A DNA stretch of 48,298 nt from Clostridia bacterium (GTDB lineage: Bacteria > Bacillota > Sulfobacillia > SLMV01). The notes beneath the pieces were generated by a model. That model saw nothing but the letters and a program-made list of their open reading frames with translations. It was not told the origin of the DNA and did no database searches. The DNA is taken from the NCBI GenBank assembly GCA_003552525.1, contig PUNF01000098.1:1-48298 (forward strand), in the 5' to 3' direction. The position numbers were made by a program, and so were the translations under genes. Position 1 is the first letter of the stretch. Every line of letters starts with the position of its first letter. Of this stretch, positions 1 to 9,056 are shown piece after piece.

Positions 1-2
1 AA

Positions 3-128
3 GGCAGAGGCGCGCTGGTGGACCAGGCGGCACGAGATCTGGTCGAGAGGAAGGGTGTGCAGGTACTTGGGACGGTTGCCAAGATCCACTTTTCCAACAC
101 CGATCGCGTACTCGAGGAGGGTCCGTGA
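3..128 (+). CDS. C-terminal fragment of an unidentified protein, truncated by the window start
   Basis: Open frame from base 3 (GRGALVDQAARDLVERKGVQVLGTVAKIHFSNTDRVLEEGP*) ending in TGA at 126-128, overlapping the start of the next gene. Confidence 0.4.
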   Translation, partial: GRGALVDQAARDLVERKGVQVLGTVAKIHFSNTDRVLEEGP

Positions 129-1096
129 TGAATCGCAACAGATTGTGGCGCTTGCTGAAGATACTGCGGCTGGCATCGGCTCCCGAGCCCTTGAACGCCG
201 AAGACATGGCCGGGTCGCTCGGGGTATCTCGCCGTACGTTCCACCGGGATCGGGAGGTCTTGGAAGATGCCGGGATCCCCATTATGTATGACGGAGAGGG
301 ATATCGCCTGGCGGGGAAGATTTTTCTTCCCGCCGTGCACCTGCAATGGGACGAAGGGTTGGCGCTGATGATTACTCTTCGTGCGGCCATGGACTCGGGT
401 GGGACCCCGTTTTCTGACTCGCTGCAGGATGCCCTCGAGAAGATCGAATCGGGAATTCCCCCCGGGGTGAAAGAAGAGATTGCCTCTGCAGGCGAGGAAA
501 TCAACATAGAGCAAAAGCCGATGGTGGACATGTCACAACATAATGACACGTTTCGTGCCTTGTGGGGTGCTTGCCGTGATCACGAGCTGATGCAGATCGG
601 CTACTGGGGACGGGATGACGAGGCTCCATCCCGACGAGAGGTAGAGCCCCTCGCAATATTTCACCGGTGGCGCGCATGGTACCTGGTTGCCCATTGCAGG
701 TTGCGGGACGAGTTACGCACGTTTCGCATCGACAGAATTACGGATTTATCTTTTCCCGGAGAATACTTTGTACCGCCCCGCGATTTTGATCTAGAGGAAT
801 ACCTAGCGCGCGCATGGCTGGTCGAGGGTGGCGAGCCCGTCGATGTAGAAATTGCCTTTTCGGGTGTCGCTGCCCGACTCGTCCGGGAGCTGTCCTGGCA
901 TCCCACACAGACGACGCGAAAAAGCCCAGATGGTCGTGTGATCGCGCACTTTCGTACCGGTGGGTTGCGAGAACTGGCCGAATGGGTTGTTGGCTTCGGT
1001 GGTGAGGCGGAGGCGCTGGCCCCGGCGGAGTTGCGAGAGATGGTGTTGGGTCTCGGCAGGGCGATCGTTGAAGTGCACGCGGATACCCGGGAATAA
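125..1096 (+). CDS. HTH/WYL-domain transcriptional regulator
   Basis: N-terminal DeoR-like HTH (AEDMAGSLGVSRRTFHRDREVLEDAGIPI) and WYL-type middle region (HRWRAWYLVAHCRLRDELRTFRIDRI). Confidence 0.85.
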   Translation: MMNRNRLWRLLKILRLASAPEPLNAEDMAGSLGVSRRTFHRDREVLEDAGIPIMYDGEGYRLAGKIFLPAVHLQWDEGLALMITLRAAMDSGGTPFSDSLQDALEKIESGIPPGVKEEIASAGEEINIEQKPMVDMSQHNDTFRALWGACRDHELMQIGYWGRDDEAPSRREVEPLAIFHRWRAWYLVAHCRLRDELRTFRIDRITDLSFPGEYFVPPRDFDLEEYLARAWLVEGGEPVDVEIAFSGVAARLVRELSWHPTQTTRKSPDGRVIAHFRTGGLRELAEWVVGFGGEAEALAPAELREMVLGLGRAIVEVHADTRE

Positions 1097-1225
1097 CCCG
1101 GGCCATCCGGCGACTTGGACTTTCATCTGCCTGGTCATGGGTATATTGGGTAGCATTCCTTGCCATACAGCACCATCGGATATGTCGTTCCCGGTGAGGA
1201 CCCTTGCCCGGCTTTAAAAAGACGC

Positions 1226-1271
1226 AGGGACCGCTGCGAGTCAATCGGAAGCGTGACTTGCGGCGGTCCCT
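1226..1271. terminator. Bidirectional intrinsic terminator between convergent genes
   Basis: Stem AGGGACCGCTGCGAGTCA / TGACTTGCGGCGGTCCCT (18 positions, two G-U), loop of 10; followed by TCTTTTT when read on the minus strand. Confidence 0.8.
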
Positions 1272-1305
1272 ATTTGCCTAACGCGTTGGCAGTTCACAAA
1301 ATTCG

Positions 1306-1533
1306 TTAGGCGCTACTCTTTTCTTCTTCGTCGACACAGATGGCAAGATCGGGGCAATTCATCTCGCATAATTTGCATTCCGTACAGTCCTCGGGACGTA
1401 CAACGCTACATATGGTGAAGCCTTTACGGTTCATCGCATCACCGATCTCTAGGACATCCCTGGGACAATAGAATACGCAGAGGCCGCAGCCTTTGCAGAT
1501 CTCTCCGTCAATATGCACTGGCACTGGATTCAC
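1306..1533 (-). CDS. 4Fe-4S ferredoxin, probable delta subunit of 2-oxoacid:ferredoxin oxidoreductase
   Basis: CKGCGLCVFYCP and CTECKLCEMNCP cluster motifs; last gene of the kor/suc operon. Confidence 0.85.
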   Translation of the reverse strand: MNPVPVHIDGEICKGCGLCVFYCPRDVLEIGDAMNRKGFTICSVVRPEDCTECKLCEMNCPDLAICVDEEEKSSA

Positions 1534-2402
1534 CCACCCCTCACTTTACGGATGATATCGACCATGTCTGCGGGAATACGTGCTGTATGCGCACCAGCCG
1601 CCTCGAGCGCCGCGATCTTCGCTTGTGCGGTCCCACGGTCGCCTTCAATGATTGCGCCGGCGTGCCCGAGGGACTTTCCTTCGGGTGCGGCCCGACCGAC
1701 GATCATGGCGACGACTGGCTTCGAAATGTTCTCGGCGATAAAAGCGGCGGCTTCCTCTTCCATGCTTCCGCCGATTTCGCCGAGCATCACGATGACATCA
1801 GTTTCGGGGTCTTCCTCGAACAGTTCCAAGACTTCCGTTTGCGAAAGGCCCCATATCGGACCTCCGCCCAAACCGACGACGGTAGACTGTCCTATACCGG
1901 CCTCGGTGAGAGATTTTCCAACCTCGTAAGACAGTGCACCACTCTTGGATACCATGCCGACTTTGCCTTCGGTGAACATGCGCGTGGGATGTGCACCCAT
2001 TTTGCACTTGCCGGGGGCGATGAGCCCTGGCGTTCCCGGCCCGACTATACGGGCGCCGCGTGCACGGGCCACGCCGATGAGGCTTACAACATCGTGATCA
2101 GGTATCTCCTCGGTGGTGAGCACCAGAAGCTTGATTCCGCTGTCGAATGTTTCGATGGCGGCATCCTTGGCGAAAGGTGCCGGGACGAAACTAATGACCG
2201 CGTCAACCTCGTGCTCCTCAAGTGCATCCTCGATGAGATCGTAAACGGGTACGCCGTGTACCGATTCACCCGCTTTTCCGGGTGTGACGCCGGCGACGAC
2301 CTTGGTGCCGGCCTCGAGCATGACCTTAGTCTGCAAAGACCCGGAACGGCCGGTAATACCTTGAACGAGGACCTTGGTGTTTTCGTTTACCAGAATGGAC
2401 AT
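1530..2402 (-). CDS. sucD: Succinyl-CoA synthetase alpha subunit (SucD-like)
   Basis: CoA-binding N-terminus (GITGRSGSLQTKVMLEAGTKVVAGVTPGKAG), active-site region LGHAGAII, MLGEIGGSMEEEAA. Confidence 0.87.
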   Translation of the reverse strand: MSILVNENTKVLVQGITGRSGSLQTKVMLEAGTKVVAGVTPGKAGESVHGVPVYDLIEDALEEHEVDAVISFVPAPFAKDAAIETFDSGIKLLVLTTEEIPDHDVVSLIGVARARGARIVGPGTPGLIAPGKCKMGAHPTRMFTEGKVGMVSKSGALSYEVGKSLTEAGIGQSTVVGLGGGPIWGLSQTEVLELFEEDPETDVIVMLGEIGGSMEEEAAAFIAENISKPVVAMIVGRAAPEGKSLGHAGAIIEGDRGTAQAKIAALEAAGAHTARIPADMVDIIRKVRGG

Positions 2403-3532
2403 CAGCTATCACCCTTTGCCAGACGAACCGCTTCCTCGACGGCACCGGGCAGGTCATCGAACGTATCGAGACCGGCTTCATGCATCATTTCCTTGCCGAC
2501 CTCTTCTAAAGTGCCGACCATGCGCACGACCAGGGGTACGTCTATACCGTGATCTTCGCGATATTTGAGGATGCCTTCGGCCATCTCATCCATGCGATTG
2601 AAGCCACCGATAAGTACAATGAGGAGTGCTTTTACCTTCGGCTGACGGGCCATCACGGAGCCGATAGCATCGTAAATGACCTGGGGATTGGTGAATCCCC
2701 CCATCTCACAGAAGGTTGCGGCTTCTCCACCGGCATCGCGGATCAGGTCGAGGGTCAACATCCCGGTTCCGGCTCCGTCGGAGATCATTCCGAGGTCTCC
2801 GTCGAGATCGACGAAGGTGGTGGTATCCTCCTTCTCGAGGCTCTCGCTCTGCCCGGTTAGGGCGTTCTGCTCCTCGAGCAGTGCACTAAATACGTCTTTC
2901 CTGCGATACGCTGCCTTTTCGTCCAGCAGAACCTTCGAATCGAGGGCGAGAAGGCCATCCGCAGTCTGCGCCAAGGGATTGATCTCTACGAGGGTGGCGT
3001 CCGTCTCGGCGAAGACGCGATACATTCTGGCGACCAGATCGGACAACTGCCTGGGCTTGGCAATCCCGAGGCTTCGAGCCGCGCGACGGACCTGGTAGTC
3101 CAGCGGTCCCAGGAGGGGATCGAATACCTGGGTGAGAATGGCCTCGGGATTCTCGCGAGCCACCTCTTCGATGTCGACGCCGCCGGACGCACTGGCAATC
3201 AGCAGCGGGAGTGCCCGGCCTCCATCGTGGGTCAGGGCGAGGTAGTATTCGTTGGTGAATGCGACCTTTTCCTCCATCAGGACAGCGGCGACTTGCTCGT
3301 CACCAATTGTCTTCTGAAAGAGATCCTCGACTGCGAGGTTGGCCTCTTCATTGTCGTCTACGACGCGAATACCGCCCGCTTTGCCCCGTCCCCCGACGAG
3401 GACCTGGGATTTCAGGACTCCCGGAGCATCGAAGGGCATTGCATCGGTCGGTGATCTCAAGAGACCGGATTTTGGCACGGGAATCCCGTATTCCGCAAAG
3501 AGCCTCTTTCCCTGAAACTCGTATAGCTTCAT
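2402..3532 (-). CDS. sucC: Succinyl-CoA synthetase beta subunit (ATP-grasp, SucC-like)
   Basis: MKLYEFQGKRLFAEYGIPVPKSG, GGRGKAGGI, VEINPLAQT; stop overlaps sucD start. Confidence 0.9.
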   Translation of the reverse strand: MKLYEFQGKRLFAEYGIPVPKSGLLRSPTDAMPFDAPGVLKSQVLVGGRGKAGGIRVVDDNEEANLAVEDLFQKTIGDEQVAAVLMEEKVAFTNEYYLALTHDGGRALPLLIASASGGVDIEEVARENPEAILTQVFDPLLGPLDYQVRRAARSLGIAKPRQLSDLVARMYRVFAETDATLVEINPLAQTADGLLALDSKVLLDEKAAYRRKDVFSALLEEQNALTGQSESLEKEDTTTFVDLDGDLGMISDGAGTGMLTLDLIRDAGGEAATFCEMGGFTNPQVIYDAIGSVMARQPKVKALLIVLIGGFNRMDEMAEGILKYREDHGIDVPLVVRMVGTLEEVGKEMMHEAGLDTFDDLPGAVEEAVRLAKGDS

Positions 3533-4086
3533 TCGATGACCTCCAGGTTAATGCCCTCGGCCAGTTCGATACCGGCCTCGATGGCGCGGGTGTTGATGTC
3601 GATGAATTGCGGCTTCACCAGATCCTGCACCGCAGAAAGCAATTCGTCCTTGGTGAGGATTCCCGTGGCTTGCTGCACGAACCCGAGCAATACCATGTTC
3701 GCAGCGATCCGGTTTCCGAGGTCAACGGCGGTCTGTGTCGCGGGAACCTCGATCACCTGCCCATCGACTTCGGGGATCTCCTTTACCAGTGTGGGGTCCA
3801 CGATCAGAATGCCGCCCTGCTTCAGGTCGCTTACGTAGCGATCGAGGGCGCTCTGTGACATTGCCACAAGGACATCTTTCTCGTCGGAGTGGGGGGAGCG
3901 AACTTCTTCGTCGGCGACGATGAGTTCCGCCTGACACTGCCCGCCCCGGGCTTCTGATCCGTAAGATTGTGTTTGCACGGCGTAATAGCCCTTCTTTGTC
4001 ACTAGGGCTGTTCCAAGGGTAATCGCGGAGAGGATGATTCCCTGTCCCCCGAATCCGCAGAACCGAATCTTAAGAGGTTTCATCAT
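3529..4086 (-). CDS. korC: 2-oxoacid:ferredoxin oxidoreductase gamma subunit
   Basis: KIRFCGFGGQGIILSAITLG and QSYGSEARGGQCQAELIV, typical of the gamma domain; overlaps sucC start. Confidence 0.87.
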   Translation of the reverse strand: MMKPLKIRFCGFGGQGIILSAITLGTALVTKKGYYAVQTQSYGSEARGGQCQAELIVADEEVRSPHSDEKDVLVAMSQSALDRYVSDLKQGGILIVDPTLVKEIPEVDGQVIEVPATQTAVDLGNRIAANMVLLGFVQQATGILTKDELLSAVQDLVKPQFIDINTRAIEAGIELAEGINLEVIE

Positions 4087-4900
4087 TATCACCCGATTCA
4101 TAGATGGTGCTACCGTAGAAGACCGGGCGCTGGGTGTTCACGAACTCACCGACGACGAGACCTTCCGACATCTCCTCGGGGTCCATCTTGTCCGCACGCG
4201 TCTTCGGTATCGCGGCGCTCTTGATCCAGTCGACAACCTTGGTGGGGTCTCCCGTGCCGAGTGCATAGCGACCGAAGTGTGTGGGGCATCCGGTGATGAT
4301 CTCGACAACAGAGAAACCGGTGTGCTGCATGGCCGTCTTGATGGCGCGTATGGCTTGCATTGCGTGGGCCGTGGTCCAGCGGCTCACATAGGTTGCCCCG
4401 GAGGTCTCGGCCATCTTGCACAGATCGAACGGAGGTTCGCTGCTGCCGTAGGGTGTGGTCATGGTCGTCGCGGCGAGCGGGGTGGTCGGCGCTACCTGGC
4501 CACCGGTCATGGCAAAGTTTAGGTTGTTCACGACGATGCACGTAACGTCGATGTTTCGACGCGCGGCGTGGATGAAGTGGTTTCCACCGATGGATAGGGC
4601 ATCCCCGTCACCGGCGAAAACGACGACGGGCATATCGGGACGCGTCATCTTGATCCCGGTGGCCCATGGCAACGTTCTCCCGTGGATGCCGTGGAGTGCG
4701 TCGGTATCGAGGAATACCGGGATACGCGCGGCGCAGCCGACGCCGCCGATACAGGTCATATCTTGAGGCTTTACGTCTAACTCGTGGCATGCCCGGAGGA
4801 AGTAGTTCAGTACCTGGCCACATCCACAACCGGGACAGAACATGTGTGGCAGACTATCGGGACGGGTGTTCTCCCTTCGGGGATAGAGCTTGGGGCTCAT
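4070..4900 (-). CDS. korB: 2-oxoacid:ferredoxin oxidoreductase beta subunit (TPP-binding)
   Basis: MFCPGCGCGQVLNYF, GDGDALSIGGNHFIHAARRN, NNLNFAMTGGQ. Start placed at ATG 4900 (MSPKLYPRRE...), overlapping the korA stop; the longer ORF is an overrun. Confidence 0.88.
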   Translation of the reverse strand: MSPKLYPRRENTRPDSLPHMFCPGCGCGQVLNYFLRACHELDVKPQDMTCIGGVGCAARIPVFLDTDALHGIHGRTLPWATGIKMTRPDMPVVVFAGDGDALSIGGNHFIHAARRNIDVTCIVVNNLNFAMTGGQVAPTTPLAATTMTTPYGSSEPPFDLCKMAETSGATYVSRWTTAHAMQAIRAIKTAMQHTGFSVVEIITGCPTHFGRYALGTGDPTKVVDWIKSAAIPKTRADKMDPEEMSEGLVVGEFVNTQRPVFYGSTIYESGDNDETS

Positions 4901-6054
4901 TTCCAGACCTCCTTGATGGAGCGGTATATCTCTTCGGGAGAGTGGATGATACCCCGGTTCTTTGTGCAACGGTGTACGGGCACGCGACCGGCAACGACTC
5001 TCTCGATTTCGTTGGCATACTTGCCGATGTTCATCTCTACCGAGATCACTTCCTTGGCCTTTGCGGTGGCTTTCTTGATCTGCTCCTCGGGCACCGGCCA
5101 TACGGCGTCTAGCTTGAGAAGACCCGCCGCGATACCCTCATCACGGGCCATCTGCACGGCATCTAATGCCGGACGAACCTCGCTGCCGTATGCGATTAGC
5201 ACGATGTCCGCATCATCGACCGCGAAGGAGCGGGGCTGGCAAATGACGTCACGGTTCTTGGCAATCTTACCCGTGAGGCGGTCATACATACGTTCGTAAA
5301 CATCTGGATCCCAGTCGATGCTTCCTTCTTCGTCGTGTGGATTAATGGAATAGATCGTGCCATATCCCTCGCCCAGTGGTGCGAAATCAGGCACCCCATA
5401 TTCGGGGGCAGCGAAAGGCTTGTACTCGTCCGGCGACAAGTCCGTGTACTTTCGGTTTACGATCTCGATCTCTTCAGCGGTGGGGATATCCAAGCGCTCT
5501 CGCATCAAGGCGATGGTCGTTTCGGATGCGACGATGACTGGCGTGCGGTACTCCTCGGCCAGATTAAAGGCACGGACAGTGTACTCGAAGAGTTCCTGAA
5601 TGGATGATGGAGCGAGCACGATGATCTCGTAGTCTCCATCGGTGCCCCAACGCATCTGCATGACGTCGGCTTGCGTTGCGAAGTTTTCTCCGCGACAGCG
5701 CTGCACATCGACGATCACGCAGGGTGCCTCTACCGCAACGGCATATCCGATACCTTCCTGGAAGTGGTTGTAGCCGGCACTGGCAGTGGCAGTCATTGCT
5801 TTCGCTCCAGCGATAGATGCTCCTGTTACTGCGTAAATCGAGAACAGCTCATCTTCACCCTGGATGAATGTTCCCCCGACTTCGGGCAGTCTTTGCGACA
5901 TGCGCTCCGAGATCTCGTTGGCGGGGGTGATGGGATACCCGGCGAAGAAGTCGCATCCGGCCGCTAGAGCCCCTTCTGATGTTGCATAATTGCCCAACAT
6001 GAAGTGGACCCCAGTCAGGACCCGACTCTGGGGATTGCTCCCGTCTGATGCCAT
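4897..6054 (-). CDS. korA: 2-oxoacid:ferredoxin oxidoreductase alpha subunit
   Basis: GCDFFAGYPITPANEISE, GEDELFSIYAVTGASIAGAKAMTATASAGYNHFQEGIGYA. Confidence 0.9.
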   Translation of the reverse strand: MASDGSNPQSRVLTGVHFMLGNYATSEGALAAGCDFFAGYPITPANEISERMSQRLPEVGGTFIQGEDELFSIYAVTGASIAGAKAMTATASAGYNHFQEGIGYAVAVEAPCVIVDVQRCRGENFATQADVMQMRWGTDGDYEIIVLAPSSIQELFEYTVRAFNLAEEYRTPVIVASETTIALMRERLDIPTAEEIEIVNRKYTDLSPDEYKPFAAPEYGVPDFAPLGEGYGTIYSINPHDEEGSIDWDPDVYERMYDRLTGKIAKNRDVICQPRSFAVDDADIVLIAYGSEVRPALDAVQMARDEGIAAGLLKLDAVWPVPEEQIKKATAKAKEVISVEMNIGKYANEIERVVAGRVPVHRCTKNRGIIHSPEEIYRSIKEVWK

Positions 6055-6222
6055 GGGGTATTGCTCCTTTCCTATCAGGCATCTCGGTGCAAGATGGGAC
6101 CGTGGGGACGATACAAATGTGTGTACATCCCAAGTCGACTTGCGCCGATCCGCCTATGTCGTGCGGCTTGGTGATTTTACTACCCCGGGATGGGGCAGCC
6201 GACCATATGTATACCACCCTTA

Positions 6223-6251
6223 ATAATGAAGAGACGGGACAATCGCGTCAA
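6223..6251 (-). promoter_or_regulatory. Candidate sigma-A-type promoter for the kor-suc operon
   Basis: Minus strand TTGACG, 17 nt, CATTAT, about 170 nt upstream of korA. Confidence 0.4.
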
Positions 6252-6716
6252 CCCTTGGAGCCGCAGCACATGGCACGATGGATCCAGACCGTATTGGGGT
6301 GTCCTGGGTTCGCTCTAATTGGTTGCCGTGGGAGTCGCGGGCAGATTCCGAATAGGGAAAATAATCTATCGAGAGTCCTCTCACCAGGGGTGTAAACGAA
6401 CGGGCTCGGGGTGGGTCGAATCGACGTCTCGGCTTTGCGTACAAGAGTATAGTGGCCCGTGGATATGGGTATCGGCCACGGGCAGCAGCAAGGGGCGGAC
6501 TCTCGTGAATGGGCCGCCCCGAAATGACGATTCCTGGGTGAGCAACTTCGAACGGTACTAGGGAGTGATGGCGGAGATATCCCGGGTTCACGGTTGGATT
6601 TCGAGTTCTCGAGGTGATCTCGCGCGACTTCATGCGACAGGCCCTGGGGTGTTCTGTTATTAGTGCTACACAGTCAGGCAGAGCCTGTCGCGAAGCATGT
6701 CACGGGTTTTCATGCG

Positions 6717-7478
6717 CTAGCGCAAGGAAGTTATCATCTTCCGAATCATCTCGTGCCGGAAATCCGGGATATCAAACTCGTGGATTAGGAGGTCCAGGAT
6801 GCCCTCCGTTTCCGCAGCGGAGGCGACCAACCCTTTCAAGCGACCACCGAAATTCTCCAACCATTCGCGTTGGTCGGTGATGGCCTCGGGCCCGGCCGGC
6901 TTTCCATGCCCGGGCAGTACATGTTTTACGGCGAGCTGTTCGAGTGTACGCAAGCTTTCGATCCATTGGTCGAGGTCCGCATCTCCCATGAAGGGAAAGC
7001 GACCTTGGAACACGAGATCACTGGTAAAAAGCACTTCTCGCTCGGGAATATAGATGACGCACATACCGGGCGCGTGTCCGCCGATCTCACGGATCTCGAC
7101 TGTCTTCTCTGCCAGGTGGATCCGCATATGGCCATCGAATGTAAGATTTGGAAGTGGCAATGGTGCCTTGGAGGGGGCGAGTTTTTCCCACATCGCGGGC
7201 AGCTCTTGTGCCATCAACTTTCGTGTCGTGGTGCTGGAAATAATGGGGGAAGAGAACGCTGCGTTCCCGAAAGTATGGTCCGGATGGTGGTGGCTATTGA
7301 TGGTCAGGTAGATTGGTTTTGCGGTGCGCGCTGAGATGTGCGCCTGGAGCAGCTCACCGTCGCCGGGACCACGCATCGTATCTACGACGATGGTGCCCCG
7401 CTCCGTCGTGATGAATACGGAGTTTACGGTCTCTTTCGCATCCGAAACGATATATACGTCCTGGAGGACCTGCAACAC
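6717..7478 (-). CDS. MBL-fold metallo-hydrolase
   Basis: SHHHPDH (HxHxDH), GGHAPGMCVIYIPEREVLFTSDLVF, VLPGHG. Confidence 0.87.
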   Translation of the reverse strand: MLQVLQDVYIVSDAKETVNSVFITTERGTIVVDTMRGPGDGELLQAHISARTAKPIYLTINSHHHPDHTFGNAAFSSPIISSTTTRKLMAQELPAMWEKLAPSKAPLPLPNLTFDGHMRIHLAEKTVEIREIGGHAPGMCVIYIPEREVLFTSDLVFQGRFPFMGDADLDQWIESLRTLEQLAVKHVLPGHGKPAGPEAITDQREWLENFGGRLKGLVASAAETEGILDLLIHEFDIPDFRHEMIRKMITSLR

Positions 7479-7692
7479 TTATCCTCTCCTTCCTGGTAAA
7501 ACAGCCCGGGGAAAGCGGGCACTCTGTCGTATTCGGCAATACCATGTGAATCCCTTCGTGAGCCATAGCGGTTCCTGAAGAGGGGTGAGCCGGGATGGCG
7601 TATAATACCCGAATGCGAGGAGAAACTAATATGGGATGTGGGCTCCGTACGCTTCGTGTAGACGCCTTTCCCGTTTCGGAAGGGGATCCTCG

Positions 7693-8718
7693 ATGGATGA
7701 CAGGGGTATGCGCAAGTTCAAAGCCGTATTCGTTCTCGCCGTGGTGTTGGCGCTGGTCTCGTGTACCTGGCCGGCTGCCGATCCGTCGGACCAGCGAGTC
7801 GAGGACCGGTTGACCCCGGAGGAGCCGGTGGACGAACCCGCTGAGAACGCCACTGCAGATGATTGCAGCCCGGAGGATCACGCGTCCGTCGCGAACGAGG
7901 AGCTCCCGGCGCTCGAGATCGAGATGGAAGTTTGGCCGGAACGAATCGCGCGAGGAGAATACGCGATTGTCAGGCTTGGCGATGTTCCCTCGGAAGGGGA
8001 GACTCGCGTGCGATTTGCCGGCACGTGGTGGGATACCCATTGCTGGGAGGACGAGGCCCGGATTGTCGTCGTACCCGCTAGCTACCACATGGAACCCGGG
8101 ATGCACTTGGTGGAGGCAAGAACGCGTGGGCTTGATCAGAAGGGAGTCGCGTATGCCTGGGTTCACGTGCTCGAAGGAGAATTTGAAACCCAGCATCTTA
8201 CGGTCGATGCAGAGCTCCGATCGAAACGCAGTCCGGACTTGTGGCGGGAGGATCGGGTGCACTTTGCCCGTGCGCGCGGCACAACGCATCCAATTCCCCT
8301 ATGGGAACATGGTGCGTTCTATACTCCCCTCGAAGGTCGTCTCACGTCTTCCTTCGGACTCCTTCGCTACATCAACGAGGAGCCAGCCGGTCGCCACTCG
8401 GGCATCGACATCGCAGCTCCCCAGGGCACACCCATTGTTGCTGCGGCCGACGGAGTGGTGTCACTGGCGATGTCACTGCACGTCACGGGGGAGACCATCG
8501 TCATTGATCATGGGCTGAACCTGTTTGGCTGCTACTATCACCTGAGTGAACTATGGGTAGAGGAGGGAGATACCATACGCGCGGGTGAGACCATCGGCTT
8601 GGTCGGTTCCACCGGTTTCTCCACCGGTCCCCACTTGCACTACACGGCTAGCATTGGCGACATTCCCGTCGATCCGCAGCTATGGTTTGATGGTGATCCC
8701 CTCCGTTTTCTTCCCTAA
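7693..8718 (+). CDS. M23-family metallopeptidase, lipoprotein-like N-terminus
   Basis: HSGIDIAAPQGTPIVAAADGVV and GSTGFSTGPHLHY; N-terminal hydrophobic segment ending in a Cys (VLALVSCTW). Start ATG after an AGGGGAT RBS. Confidence 0.88.
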   Translation: MDDRGMRKFKAVFVLAVVLALVSCTWPAADPSDQRVEDRLTPEEPVDEPAENATADDCSPEDHASVANEELPALEIEMEVWPERIARGEYAIVRLGDVPSEGETRVRFAGTWWDTHCWEDEARIVVVPASYHMEPGMHLVEARTRGLDQKGVAYAWVHVLEGEFETQHLTVDAELRSKRSPDLWREDRVHFARARGTTHPIPLWEHGAFYTPLEGRLTSSFGLLRYINEEPAGRHSGIDIAAPQGTPIVAAADGVVSLAMSLHVTGETIVIDHGLNLFGCYYHLSELWVEEGDTIRAGETIGLVGSTGFSTGPHLHYTASIGDIPVDPQLWFDGDPLRFLP

Positions 8719-8827
8719 CGCCGCTGCGTGGTATTTCCGGTGTGCTCTCCAGTGGAGATCGTGGAGATCGGAAACCATTGGTGCGCCCAACGCGCGGACA
8801 GTCACATATCCCGCCGATCCCCGCATT

Positions 8828-8878
8828 CATTGGTGCAGAAGATCTATGTCCAACATTGGTGCAGAGACCTATGTCCAA
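8828..8878. repeat. Two-copy imperfect tandem repeat
   Basis: CATTGGTGCAGAAGATCTATGTCCAA (8828-8853) followed directly by CATTGGTGCAGAGACCTATGTCCAA (8854-8878). Confidence 0.85.
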
Positions 8879-9056
8879 ATGGAAACGGCCGCAACCCGTG
8901 AAAGCTGCGGCCATGCTATGCATACACGATCTCGCCAGTCGCGCTTCCTTTCGTGTGGCGGATGCCTCCGAACCGATCAGAGCCCCCGAAGCCAGCGAAA
9001 TCGCTGGGGGATCGAGGGAGTGAGGGGGCTCCGAATCCTCGTGTATGACCCGACCC

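Noticed and set aside
1587-2552. 321-codon plus-strand ORF
   Set aside because: Antisense to sucD and the sucC end; no motif support.
4901-5101. N-terminal extension of the korB ORF
   Set aside because: Overlaps korA coding sequence; the conserved protein starts at ATG 4900.
6212-6219. Minus-strand GGGTGGTA resembling a T-box antiterminator core
   Set aside because: The sequence continues TACA rather than CCGCG; no stem I or terminator fold is evident, and the downstream kor genes are not typical T-box targets.
8828-8878. CRISPR-like repeat
   Set aside because: Only two directly abutting copies, no spacers and no cas genes in the window.
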